From positions 4,118,501 through 4,182,500 of the forward strand of contig NZ_CP050700.1 of NCBI RefSeq assembly GCF_010646885.2: a DNA stretch of 64,000 bases, written 5' to 3'. This document shows, piece by piece, positions 44,307-52,997 of this stretch. Origin of the DNA: Desulfopila sp. IMCC35008. GTDB taxonomy: Bacteria; Desulfobacterota; Desulfobulbia; Desulfobulbales; Desulfocapsaceae. Made by a program: the position numbers and the translations under genes. Every line of letters begins with the position of its first letter. Positions within the stretch are counted from its first letter, which is position 1. Under the pieces are notes generated by a model that ran no database searches, was not told where the DNA came from, and saw only the letters and a list, made by a program, of their open reading frames with translations.

Positions 44307-44789
44307 TCAACGCTCCCACAATACCCGGATGGTCTTTTCCCCATCACCGTAGGAGAGGGAATACTCCCCTTTATATGCGCGAGATACCGCTTCCCCGATA
44401 CGCCGGGCAATATGAACACCAGTCGTTGTTATCTCTGTATGACTGCCTTTATCAGTAATGTTCATTACTCTTTCCAGCGGGTGATCATTTTTTTCCTGTT
44501 TTTCCTCGTTACGGATGAGGTTGAGGACCTCCTCACGTTTTTTTTGAAAAAAGGCACCTTTAAATTCCAGATAACCTGCCGGATATCCCTGGGAAATTCG
44601 TTGGCATGCCGGGCAAAGCACCATATTTGCACTACTCGGTGGATCGTACCAGGTCCAGCGACCATCTGTGTAGACAGCCCTGCAATCCGTACACATGGTT
44701 GGCTCCGGCCATTTCTTACCCGCCCTGTATGTATCATGGCTTTTTTCCTGTACCAACCTATCACGCCGACCGTATTGACTCTTTTCCAT
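44307..44789 (-). CDS. BCAM0308 family zinc-ribbon protein
   Basis: About 160 residues from ATG 44789, preceded by GGAGGG. It resembles the BCAM0308 family: KKWPEPTMCTDCRAVYTDGRW, LCPACQRISQGYPAGYLEFKG, HPLERVMNITDKG, and TTTGVHIARRIGEAVSRAYKGEYSLSY. Two CxxC pairs likely bind zinc. The C-terminal half has an NMD3-like flavour. Members are often found near stress and heat-shock genes; the function is unknown. Here it is near usp, slipin and nfeD genes on the same strand, in keeping with an envelope-stress neighbourhood. Confidence 0.75.
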   Translation of the reverse strand: MEKSQYGRRDRLVQEKSHDTYRAGKKWPEPTMCTDCRAVYTDGRWTWYDPPSSANMVLCPACQRISQGYPAGYLEFKGAFFQKKREEVLNLIRNEEKQEKNDHPLERVMNITDKGSHTEITTTGVHIARRIGEAVSRAYKGEYSLSYGDGEKTIRVLWER

Positions 44790-44863
44790 TGTCAACCCTC
44801 CTCATATAGCCCTAACTTGCCTGCTTGTTTTACCGTCCCACTTACAACCAGTGATTTCGCACC

Positions 44864-45643
44864 CTATTCCTCTTTTCTTGTTTTCTGTTGCTCCATGACT
44901 CCTGGTATCAATTCCACAGGAAATGGGAACACAATGGTATTGCTGTTCTGCTTTGTCGCAATATCATTAAGCGTCTGAAGATAACGCAGCTGCAGGGCCT
45001 GATGGTTTTTAGAAATAACCTCGGCTGCTGACAGAAGCTTCTCGGATGCCTGGAATTCACCTTCTGCGTGGATGACCTTGGCTCTTCGTTCACGTTCCGC
45101 TTCGGCCTGCCTGGCGATGGCCCGCACCATCGATTCGTTGAGATCGATATGCTTGATTTCAACATTGATCACCTTGATACCCCAGGCATCTGAACGTTTA
45201 TCAATAATTTCCTGGATGTCGGCATTGAGTTTCTCACGCTCAGAGAGCATCTCATCCAGCTCATGCTGACCCAAGACGGATCGCAGGGTTGTCTGTGCCA
45301 GCTGATTTGTGGCTGTCAGGTACTGCTCGACCTGGATTATCGCTTTTTTAGGGTCGACAACCCGAAAATACAGCACGGCGTTCACGCGAACCGTTACATT
45401 ATCCCTGGAAATTACGTCCTGAGGAGGAATATCCAGGGTCACCACCCGCAAATCAACACGAAAAGCGCGCTGAATTCCTGGTACCACGATCCGCAATCCC
45501 GGATTTTTGACCGCCTGAAACCGGCCAAGGAAAAGGACCACAATTCTTTCATATTCTGCAACTATTCTGAATGAGAGGCCGATCAGGCCAATCAGCAGCG
45601 CTATCGGTGCAAGGTATTGAAGTGCGTAATATGGGGATACCAT
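44864..45643 (-). CDS. slipin (stomatin-like SPFH membrane protein)
   Basis: About 259 residues from the ATG at 45643, which has AGGAGG nine bases before it and begins one base after the nfeD stop. Membrane anchor at about 8-28, then the SPFH/band-7 domain: YERIVVLFLGRFQAVKNPGLRIVVPGI, VTLDIPPQDVISRDNVTVRVNAVLYFRV, TTLRSVLGQHELDEMLSEREKLN and a coiled-coil rich in AEAERERRAKVIHAEGE. Slipins form membrane-bound oligomers and are paired with NfeD-type proteases, as in this operon. Role: membrane microdomain or quality control, mechanism unresolved. Confidence 0.93.
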   Translation of the reverse strand: MVSPYYALQYLAPIALLIGLIGLSFRIVAEYERIVVLFLGRFQAVKNPGLRIVVPGIQRAFRVDLRVVTLDIPPQDVISRDNVTVRVNAVLYFRVVDPKKAIIQVEQYLTATNQLAQTTLRSVLGQHELDEMLSEREKLNADIQEIIDKRSDAWGIKVINVEIKHIDLNESMVRAIARQAEAERERRAKVIHAEGEFQASEKLLSAAEVISKNHQALQLRYLQTLNDIATKQNSNTIVFPFPVELIPGVMEQQKTRKEE

Positions 45644-45644
45644 C

Positions 45645-47042
45645 TCAGACCACCTCCTGCTGTTTTTCAATAGTGAGGAAAAGACCGTCCTGCCCGGTGA
45701 TCCTGACTTTCTCACCTTTTTTTATGGAACCGGAGCATCGTGCCAGCCATGATTCTCCCAGGACCAGGATACGACCCTCCTGATCAAAATCTCCCTCTGC
45801 CTCTCCTGTCATTCCAATCATTGCGTCCATACCTGTTTCGATTTTCCTCTTCCTGATGCTGATGAGACGAGTTACCAGCCAGATGAGAAAAGCAGACGAA
45901 ACAACGATGGTGCCCACAATAGTCTGCCAGGCAACCCTCAGTTCCTCATCTTCTATGAGGATAAGTGAGCCGACCGAGAAGGCAACGATACCACCTATGC
46001 CAAGAGAGCCGAAACTCGGCACATACACCTCCGCGACCAGGAGGGCGATTCCCATAAAAATAAGGGCAATTCCGCTGTAATTGACCGGCAACACATGAAA
46101 AGCGTAAAAAGCGAGCAGCAGCGATATCCCACCCAAGACTCCAGGTAAAAAGAAGCCCGGGTTGGCCATTTCATAGATAAAACCGTAGATCCCCAGCAGC
46201 ATCAGGATATAGGCAATATTGGGATCACTGATGACTGCCAGGAGTTGTGTCCGCCAACTCTGCTCAATGTGCATCAGGCTCAACCCATTAGTCGAGATCC
46301 GGTATGGCCCGGACTCCATCTGCACCTCACGCCCATCTGCCTGCAGTAATAAATCCGCGATATCTGTGGCGACGATGTCTATCACTCCAAGCTCAAGAGC
46401 CTCTTCGGCGCTGAGGCTGACTGCTTCCCGTACAGCCTTTACAGCCCATTCAGCATTCCTCCCATGGCGTTCTGCCAAGGATTTGATATATGCTGCAGCA
46501 TCATTGATAATTTTTCGCTCAAGGGTATCCAGTTTCCCATGCGCCGACTCACCGTTCTCCCGCTCTTCGGGTTCTGCTCCTGATTCTCCGGACAGCCCAC
46601 CAATACGTACAGGAGAAGCCGCTCCAAGATTAGTAGCCGGTGACATGGCGGCAAGATGGCTTGCATAAAGGATATATGTCCCGGCACTGGCTGCCCGTGC
46701 CCCATCGGGGGCAACATATGTGATAACGGGTACAGAAGAGGCCAGTATTGCCTGGATGATTTGTCGCATGGAATGGTCCAGGCCGCCCGGAGTATCTATC
46801 TGCAATATGATGACATCTGCCTGAAGCTCTTCGGAGCTGCTGAGCCCTCTTTGCAAATAATCACTGACGGCCGGACCTATCGGTCCATTGACCCGCAGGA
46901 GTACCGCCTGACCGGAGGCCTGTATTGTTTCGGAAGTAAGAAGTGCAGTAAGCAGTATTACCATGAACAGGCAGGATACACGTATTGACAAAGGAAGGAG
47001 TTGTATCCTCCTGAGCAGGTGTACTGCGATACGTTTTTGCAT
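45645..47042 (-). CDS. nfeD: NfeD membrane serine protease (ClpP-like, long form)
   Basis: About 465 residues from ATG 47042 with GGAGG before it. A signal/anchor (about 12-40) leads a ClpP-like protease domain (about 45-240: ADVIILQIDTPGGLDHSM, then the nucleophile region ARAASAGTYILYASHLAAMSP with Ser before Ala-Gly-Thr, and the Lys-bearing segment DAAAYIKSLAERHGRNAEWA). Four to five membrane helices follow (about 265-400), and a C-terminal NfeD OB-fold (about 405-465). Known long NfeD proteins cleave stomatin C-termini. The slipin gene follows directly, supporting a protease-substrate operon. Confidence 0.92.
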   Translation of the reverse strand: MQKRIAVHLLRRIQLLPLSIRVSCLFMVILLTALLTSETIQASGQAVLLRVNGPIGPAVSDYLQRGLSSSEELQADVIILQIDTPGGLDHSMRQIIQAILASSVPVITYVAPDGARAASAGTYILYASHLAAMSPATNLGAASPVRIGGLSGESGAEPEERENGESAHGKLDTLERKIINDAAAYIKSLAERHGRNAEWAVKAVREAVSLSAEEALELGVIDIVATDIADLLLQADGREVQMESGPYRISTNGLSLMHIEQSWRTQLLAVISDPNIAYILMLLGIYGFIYEMANPGFFLPGVLGGISLLLAFYAFHVLPVNYSGIALIFMGIALLVAEVYVPSFGSLGIGGIVAFSVGSLILIEDEELRVAWQTIVGTIVVSSAFLIWLVTRLISIRKRKIETGMDAMIGMTGEAEGDFDQEGRILVLGESWLARCSGSIKKGEKVRITGQDGLFLTIEKQQEVV

Positions 47043-47197
47043 CAGACACCTCCACAATCAATTCGTACCTATTCACCTACATTTTATCACAGAAGAGGGT
47101 CACGATTACAGAAAAAAACGGAGTTCAAACTCTCGCAGGGCTCAAGGTAAAATGGACAGCCGCAAAAGCGTGTTGAAAAGCGAGGCTGAAGAAAGAA

Positions 47198-47227
47198 TTG
47201 GGTCGACGTCAGAGGCTCTGCTATAAT
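47198..47227 (+). promoter_or_regulatory. predicted sigma-70 promoter of the ACP-ligase-acyltransferase gene
   Basis: TTGGGT (47198-47203), an 18-base spacer and a consensus TATAAT (47222-47227), about 57 bases before the GTG start. A short hairpin TTTCACTG/CAGTGAAA lies between promoter and gene. Confidence 0.5.
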
Positions 47228-47283
47228 TAGTGTATCAATAGTCGATTGCTTCTTTTCACTGGAACAGTGAAAGCCCATGCTCA

Positions 47284-50139
47284 GTGGACCTGCCTATGCC
47301 ACCGGACAGCTCACAGGAAAAGCTACTTGATATTCTCAGCAAACTCATAGCCGAACTTCATCCAAACTTTATATTGTCCGGAGAAATCACACTGGATAGT
47401 GATATTGACCGGGATCTGGGACTCGACAGTCTTGCGAGAATTGAATTGCTGGCGCGGGTGGAGAAGGCATTTGATGCCCATCTGCCAGAAAAAGCATTTG
47501 CTACCGTGGAGACGCCACGCGATATACTGCGTGCCCTTCTTCAGGTCCAATCCTCCCGATACGATGGCATCGAAGAGCATGCTTCCCCTACAGCCGAAGA
47601 GGGCGAGCGTAAAGAGATTACGATGTCACAGGCGGAAACCCTTCTGGATGTCCTTCAGCAACACGTACTCGTACAACCTGACACCGAGCATATCCTGCTG
47701 CTGCACACCGACAGCAACATCAGCATAAGTTATGGAGATCTCCACCGGCAGGCCTTAAAAGTGGCCGCAAGATTAAGACAATTCCACCTCGAACAGGGCG
47801 AACCGGTGGCAATCATGCTGCCGACCGGGATCAACTATTTTCATGCCTTTTTTGGCATTCTTTATGGTGGAGGTGTTCCCGTTCCCCTCTACCCTCCTGC
47901 CCGGCCGACCCAGATACAGGAACATGTACGCAGACATCGCAAAATTCTTTCCAATGCAGGAGCCTCCCTGCTGATCACTGTCGAGGAAGTAAAACCTGTT
48001 GCCAGGCTGCTCATGAGTCAGGTTCCAGGACTGAAAAAGATTGTAACAGTGGGAGAATTATACAGGAGCCAACCTGAACAGATCCCAATACTGCACGGGG
48101 CAAACGACACAGCATTCCTGCAGTATACCTCTGGCAGCACCGGTGATCCGAAAGGAGTTATTCTCACACATGCCAACCTACTGGCAAACATAAGAGCCAT
48201 GGGAAAAGTGTGCAATGTTACTACAAAGGATGTGTTTGTCAGTTGGCTGCCCCTCTATCACGACATGGGGCTTATCGGCGCCTGGCTCGGCAGCCTGTAT
48301 CACGGTTGCCGCCTGGTGGTCATGCCGCCGTTATCCTTTCTTGCCAGGCCAGAGCGGTGGCTGAAGGCCATCGACAGGTTCGGCGGAACACTCTCCGCTT
48401 CTCCAAATTTTGGTTATGAATTCTGCTGCACCCGAATCAATGAAAATGACATTGAAGGGCTTGACCTGAGTACCTGGAGAATGGCCTTTAATGGGGCTGA
48501 ACCGGTAATCCCGAGAACACTGCGGCGGTTTATAAAGCGGTTTGAGCCGTATGGTTTACAGGCCCAAACCCTTGCTCCCGTCTACGGGCTTGCAGAATCC
48601 TCAGTGGGACTTGCTTTCCCAAGACCCGGCACCGGTATTACAATCGATAGTGTACACCGTGAAAAGTTTGTCGAATCAGGCAAGGCAGAACCTCCAGCCA
48701 CCAAAAATGATGCCACCCTGGAGTTTGTGAGCTGCGGACGACCGCTGCCGGGTCACCAGATACGAATAATCGATTCACAAGGGAGAGAATTACCTGAGCG
48801 GCATGAAGGAACACTTCAGTTTAAAGGACCCTCCTCTACAAGTGGGTATTACAGGAACAGTAACGAAACCCGAAAGCTCTTTTCCGGCGAGTGGCTGGAT
48901 TCGGGTGACCTGGCATATATCGCATCGGGTAATGTGTATATCACCAGCAGGGTTAAGGATATCATTATCCGTGGAGGCAGGAATATTTATGCCCATGAAC
49001 TTGAAGAACTAATCAATAATATTGATGGCATAAGGAGGGGTTGCACGGCTGTCTTCGGGAGCAGGGAGCAAGGAGACAGCATAGAAAAACTAGTAGTACT
49101 GGCAGAATCACGGAAACAAAAAGAGCAGGATCTAACCAGGATCAGGAAAATGATTGATTCTGAAACCATTGATTTACTGGGTATGGCACCGGATGACGTG
49201 GTAATAGCACCTCCGGGTACGGTGCTGAAAACCTCCAGTGGAAAAATACGTCGATCTGCCTGTCGGAAGCTCTATGAGAGTGGTCATCTGGGTCAGGAAA
49301 AAGCAGCGGTATGGCTACAGCTGGCCAGGGTCAGCCTCGAAAGTATCGCTCCATTGCTTCGCCGTTTTACCCAACGGTTAAGAGTACTTCTGTATGGCGG
49401 GTACTGCTGGTTCCTGCTCGCCATATTCGCCGTCTTTACATGGTGCGGCCTGATGGTCCTTCCCGGCGGCAGAACTGCATGGAAACTGGCTGGCATTTCA
49501 TCGAGACTTCTCTGCACACTTGCCGGGATAAGGGTTACGTGTGATGGCTTGGAAACCTTTCCTGCAGGGAGCCGCTATCTACTGGTATCCAATCATATGA
49601 GTTATCTGGACTCGATCATCCTTACAGGTCTGCTGCCAGAGCAATGCAGTTTTGTTGCCAAAGCTGAACTTGCACGAAACCCCTTTTTACGTGCCGGTTT
49701 CAAAAAACTGAGAGTCCTCCTTGTTGACAGGTTTGACACCGAGCAAAGCGTTGAAGATACGAAAAAAATCAACAACAGCGTTCACCAGGGTATGCGCCCT
49801 TTTTTTTTCGTTGAGGGAACACTGCAGAGAATGCCCGGGCTCCTGCCATTCCAGATGGGAGCTTTTTTACTTGCCAGCGAGGAACAGCTGCCGATCGTTC
49901 CTGTTATTCTGCAGGGCACCCGCAATATTCTTCGTGGCGGCTCATGGTTTCCAAGACATGGCGCTGTTCATGTGAGGTTTGCCTCTCCGTGTCATCCGGA
50001 ATCAAAAGGCTGGCAGGGTGCCATCGAGATTCGAGACAGGGTGCGAGGGGTGATGCTGCACTATCTGGATGAGCCCGACCTCGCAGGAGAATATACATCA
50101 CTTCTTCAGTTGGAGATAAAAAAACCAGCGAAACAATAA
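47284..50139 (+). CDS. ACP - fatty-acyl-AMP ligase - PlsC acyltransferase fusion
   Basis: A 951-residue three-part protein. Residues 1-90: acyl carrier domain with DRDLGLDSLARIEL (Ser49 the phosphopantetheine site). About 115-690: FAAL-type ligase (GGGVPVPLYPPARPTQIQEHVRRH, FLQYTSGSTGDPKGVILTHANLL, WLDSGDLAYI, KTSSGKIRRS). About 700-725: membrane helix. About 740-945: LPLAT/PlsC acyltransferase with the NHxxxxD box NHMSYLD (770-776) and FVEGTLQRMPG. It could activate a free fatty acid, carry it on its own ACP and pass it to a lysophospholipid or other acceptor at the membrane. Start is GTG 47284; ATG 47296 is an alternative. The sensor kinase starts three bases after its stop. Confidence 0.88.
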   Translation: MDLPMPPDSSQEKLLDILSKLIAELHPNFILSGEITLDSDIDRDLGLDSLARIELLARVEKAFDAHLPEKAFATVETPRDILRALLQVQSSRYDGIEEHASPTAEEGERKEITMSQAETLLDVLQQHVLVQPDTEHILLLHTDSNISISYGDLHRQALKVAARLRQFHLEQGEPVAIMLPTGINYFHAFFGILYGGGVPVPLYPPARPTQIQEHVRRHRKILSNAGASLLITVEEVKPVARLLMSQVPGLKKIVTVGELYRSQPEQIPILHGANDTAFLQYTSGSTGDPKGVILTHANLLANIRAMGKVCNVTTKDVFVSWLPLYHDMGLIGAWLGSLYHGCRLVVMPPLSFLARPERWLKAIDRFGGTLSASPNFGYEFCCTRINENDIEGLDLSTWRMAFNGAEPVIPRTLRRFIKRFEPYGLQAQTLAPVYGLAESSVGLAFPRPGTGITIDSVHREKFVESGKAEPPATKNDATLEFVSCGRPLPGHQIRIIDSQGRELPERHEGTLQFKGPSSTSGYYRNSNETRKLFSGEWLDSGDLAYIASGNVYITSRVKDIIIRGGRNIYAHELEELINNIDGIRRGCTAVFGSREQGDSIEKLVVLAESRKQKEQDLTRIRKMIDSETIDLLGMAPDDVVIAPPGTVLKTSSGKIRRSACRKLYESGHLGQEKAAVWLQLARVSLESIAPLLRRFTQRLRVLLYGGYCWFLLAIFAVFTWCGLMVLPGGRTAWKLAGISSRLLCTLAGIRVTCDGLETFPAGSRYLLVSNHMSYLDSIILTGLLPEQCSFVAKAELARNPFLRAGFKKLRVLLVDRFDTEQSVEDTKKINNSVHQGMRPFFFVEGTLQRMPGLLPFQMGAFLLASEEQLPIVPVILQGTRNILRGGSWFPRHGAVHVRFASPCHPESKGWQGAIEIRDRVRGVMLHYLDEPDLAGEYTSLLQLEIKKPAKQ

Positions 50140-50142
50140 CTT

Positions 50143-51594
50143 ATGGGACTCTTCCTAAAGAAAAATCACGAACATGTGGCATTGCAACGTAGTTCGGTGC
50201 TGATTACCGTAATATGGACGGCGTTATGCTTTTTATCAGCTTATTGGAATATTGACACTGAAAAGAAAAAAACCCTGGAGCTGGCCCATAAAGAAGCCCT
50301 GACAGTTTTTAATAAAGATCAGGCTTTTCGCTTCTGGGCAACTGATCATGAAGGTGTCTACGTACCGATCAACGAGAGAACGCAGCCAAACGAATATCTC
50401 AGCCATATACCGGAGCGCGACCTGCTCACCCCCAGCGGTAAACAACTTACCCTGATGAACCCAGCGTACATGTTGCGCCAGGTGATGGGTCATTATGCAT
50501 CATTATATTCGACCAACAGTCACATAACCAGCCTGAAAACCCTCAATCCCATCAACAAACCGGACGCCTGGGAGATAGACGCTCTGCAGATGTTTGAAAC
50601 CGGCACAGAAGAGGTCATGGAGGTGAGCGTGATCGGTGAAAAACAATTCCTGCGCCTCATGAAACCGATGCATACGAAGGTCGGCTGTTTAAAGTGCCAC
50701 GCCCATCAAGGGTATAAGGTGGGAGATGTTCGCGGTGGAGTGAGTGTTTCTATCCCTCTCTCTGCCTATCGCGAAATTGAAAAAAATTCTATTCAGAAAT
50801 TATATATTACCCATTTGTTTTTCTTTTTTTCAGGATTCAACGTTATCGTCCTCATCTATTACCACAACAAACAACGTATAATCGAACAAAAACAGGCGGC
50901 AGCAGCCCTTCAGGAAGAGAGTGAAAAAATAAAAATGTTTGCTTACTCCGTTATCCATGATTTGAAAAATCCTGTTATCGCAATACATGGTCTGACAAAC
51001 CTATTGAAAAAAAAATATGCTGATGTGCTGGATGAAAGTGGCACCCATTGCTGTGAGAAAATCACGGATTCTGCAGCGCAACTGGATTTGCTTGTCGGAC
51101 AGCTCAATGAATATATTTCAGCAAAGGAACATCCCCTGGCAATAGAAGAGTTAGATTTGCTCGAAATCAGTCGGGCCGTCAGGGCAGAATTTGACAACCA
51201 ACTTCGGGAGAGGGGGATAATGTGGGGAGAACCAGCCTATATTCCGACAGTTCGAGCAGACGCAATGGCCATTCTGCGGATAATGAGAAATCTTGTTGAT
51301 AATGCCTTGAAATATGGCGGTGACGACTTGAGCCGAATAGATGTACTCTACAAGGAATCAGAAGATTTTCATTCTCTTTGTGTAGTGAATGACGGCAACG
51401 CAATAGTAGCTGATGATTATCAGAAGCTTTTTATCCAGTTTAAAAGAGACTGTACAGACGGTAAGGTGAAAGGTGTAGGGCTGGGTTTGGCGATAACAAA
51501 GGAACTCGTCGAACTCCATGATGGGAAGGTGTGGGGAGAACCTGACGTTATGAAGGGAACAAAATTCTGTTTTACGATTTCAAAAAAATTATGA
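50143..51594 (+). CDS. sensor histidine kinase with DUF3365 heme-type sensor domain
   Basis: A 483-residue kinase. Helix 1 (about 19-36), periplasmic DUF3365 domain (about 50-215) with CLKCH (Cys182, Cys185, His186), helix 2 (about 223-245), coiled coil, a HisKA-like segment with the H-box SVIHDLKNPVIAIHGLTNLL, and a HATPase domain (VDNALKYGGDDL, GVGLGLAITKELVELH). There is no receiver, unlike the related sensor at 16993-19551. It likely senses redox or a gas via heme c. The start lies three bases after the fusion-ligase stop and has no own ribosome site, so it is probably translated by coupling. Confidence 0.9.
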   Translation: MGLFLKKNHEHVALQRSSVLITVIWTALCFLSAYWNIDTEKKKTLELAHKEALTVFNKDQAFRFWATDHEGVYVPINERTQPNEYLSHIPERDLLTPSGKQLTLMNPAYMLRQVMGHYASLYSTNSHITSLKTLNPINKPDAWEIDALQMFETGTEEVMEVSVIGEKQFLRLMKPMHTKVGCLKCHAHQGYKVGDVRGGVSVSIPLSAYREIEKNSIQKLYITHLFFFFSGFNVIVLIYYHNKQRIIEQKQAAAALQEESEKIKMFAYSVIHDLKNPVIAIHGLTNLLKKKYADVLDESGTHCCEKITDSAAQLDLLVGQLNEYISAKEHPLAIEELDLLEISRAVRAEFDNQLRERGIMWGEPAYIPTVRADAMAILRIMRNLVDNALKYGGDDLSRIDVLYKESEDFHSLCVVNDGNAIVADDYQKLFIQFKRDCTDGKVKGVGLGLAITKELVELHDGKVWGEPDVMKGTKFCFTISKKL

Positions 51595-51680
51595 TATTTG
51601 CCAACATCTGAACTCACGATTCCGGGGTGACCATTATCATTTTGGACCATTTGTGATACCATTATGTCAGGATAACACGT

Positions 51681-51752
51681 AAATGATAAAGCCAAACCTG
51701 TCGAAAGACAGGGACGGAAAACCACGGGTCAAAGATGACAGCCGGGTTGCCT
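51681..51752 (+). ncRNA. second cyclic-di-GMP-I (GEMM-I) riboswitch aptamer
   Basis: Conserved features in order: GATAAAGCCAAACC, a hairpin capped by GAAA (CCTGTCGAAAGACAGG), GACGGAAAACCACGGGTC, a short variable arm (AAAGATGACA) and the closing GCCGGGTTGCC. This is the GEMM-I variant with CACGGG and GCCGGG pairing. Its 3' end is also the left arm of the terminator at 51740-51779. Forming the aptamer and forming the terminator are therefore mutually exclusive. The next gene downstream is the 81-residue protein at 52032. Confidence 0.85.
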
Positions 51753-51779
51753 TGTACGAGGTAACCCGGCTTTGTTTTT
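51740..51779 (+). terminator. intrinsic terminator overlapping the riboswitch
   Basis: Twelve-bp stem AGCCGGGTTGCC / GGTAACCCGGCT with an 8-base loop, followed by TTGTTTTT. The left arm (51740-51751) is shared with the c-di-GMP aptamer, the layout of a ligand-induced antitermination (ON) switch. It would also end transcription from the kinase gene when c-di-GMP is low. Confidence 0.85.
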
Positions 51780-52031
51780 ATCCCTAATGTTTCTGCAATC
51801 TCTTCAGGTAATTCTGCCGCATCTGTGCGGAAACAAAGTAGCCAAAGGGAGAAACGCCCATGAGTCGCAAAGGTAGGTAGAGATGAAGCTTGTCTTTGTC
51901 TCGTTCAAAATTGCGTCAATAAAGAAATGAGAGGGGCTGGTCGTAAGCAGCATATGGGGAGCAACCAGACTAATGGGTATCCTGAATACCAGATACAACT
52001 TTTTCAGGCCCAATACCACAGGGAGGCATAA
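51780..52031. other. leader between riboswitch and the 81-residue protein
   Basis: About 250 bases with no gene. It contains a conserved-looking stretch around 51826-51890 (AAACAAAGTAGCC, GGGAGAAACGCCC) with a short hairpin GGG-AGAAACG-CCC, whose meaning I do not know. The region ends in GGGAGG before ATG 52032. Confidence 0.35.
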
Positions 52032-52277
52032 ATGGCGGAAAACATAAAACCGATATGTATAACCTCTGACAAAGAATTTAAAAAACAGGGGAAGACCATT
52101 TTCAGACTGGCAAAGAAGCAGGGGCTCATCGCAATCACCAACAGGTTATCACTCTTTATCGATGGGAAGCCTTGCCGGCGATGGTGGTTCGCAGATAAAG
52201 AAAAAAAGGTACTTATTTCAGTTGAATATGGCCTGATCGATCAGGAAGCGATCAGTTTCCTCACCAATAAAATCTAA
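52032..52277 (+). CDS. 81-residue hypothetical protein, likely c-di-GMP induced
   Basis: A small soluble protein with a good ribosome site (GGGAGGCATAA). The sequence is basic and mixed alpha/beta (EFKKQGKTIFRLAKKQGLIAITNRLSLFIDGKPCRRWWFADKEKK, then LISVEYGLIDQEAISFLTN). There is no signal peptide or membrane helix and no family I recognise. The only upstream control element in sight is the c-di-GMP riboswitch-terminator, so it may be a c-di-GMP-induced effector. It is monocistronic as far as can be seen. Confidence 0.65.
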   Translation: MAENIKPICITSDKEFKKQGKTIFRLAKKQGLIAITNRLSLFIDGKPCRRWWFADKEKKVLISVEYGLIDQEAISFLTNKI

Positions 52278-52997
52278 TCCCGTATTTCCTGGTTATTGTG
52301 AACCTGGGTTGGTGCCAGCACCTAGTCCCCCCCAGGTTCAGAATACGAATGAGAGACATCCACACCCCAATCCCCCCTGTCTTTTTCCAAGACTGTACGC
52401 TCTGCCTTTGTCGGACAGGTGCTCAGGTATCAGAGGACTTTCGGAAAGGTCTTATGCTCCGCCCCCTTGTCTGTTACCAAATCATATAAAAGTTCACCTA
52501 AGGTGCCCTGACAGCAATAAGCGAAGACTTCCAATGGTCTTGGGGGGAGGAAGCCCATGCGGTACCGTCTTCGGCAGAGTTTTAGCAGGAGATAGAGCCT
52601 GCTATAACCTACTGCCAGACACCTTGAATAAGGCACCGCCTGAACTGTTGAGAAAATCGGGTTGGCTGTATGAATGTTACACAATCGAAGGCCTCCAACC
52701 TCTCCATTACGGATATGTGAACAACCTCCACTCCACCTTATTTACATTACAAATAATTACAATAAGTTAACTAATAGAGCATCTCTGACACATGCCTTGC
52801 TTAATAGACACAGTGTAGGATGAGATTCATCGATACCGGAAACATGACTCTCATCTCCGGCACCCACTGAACTGACTTGAGCAAGAACAGTCATTCCGGG
52901 TTGTAGCAAAAGTGACTGAACCCATAATGAATAGGCCAAGTAACAATACAAAGCCTGTTCGTAACGATGCTATCTTTACACGAGAAGGAGGAAGTAA
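52278..52997. other. gene-free region before the decaying TRAP operon
   Basis: About 720 bases. Open frames exist on both strands (the longest about 150 codons, rightward from 52309), but they are proline/cysteine/serine-rich with no ribosome site and no recognisable domain. It could contain an old decayed gene. A GAAGGAGG ribosome site directly precedes the pseudogene at 52998. Confidence 0.4.

Noticed and set aside
52309..52770. A 153-codon rightward frame before the TRAP pseudogene
   Set aside because: Pro/Cys/Ser-rich composition, no ribosome site and no domain; probably chance or very old decay.
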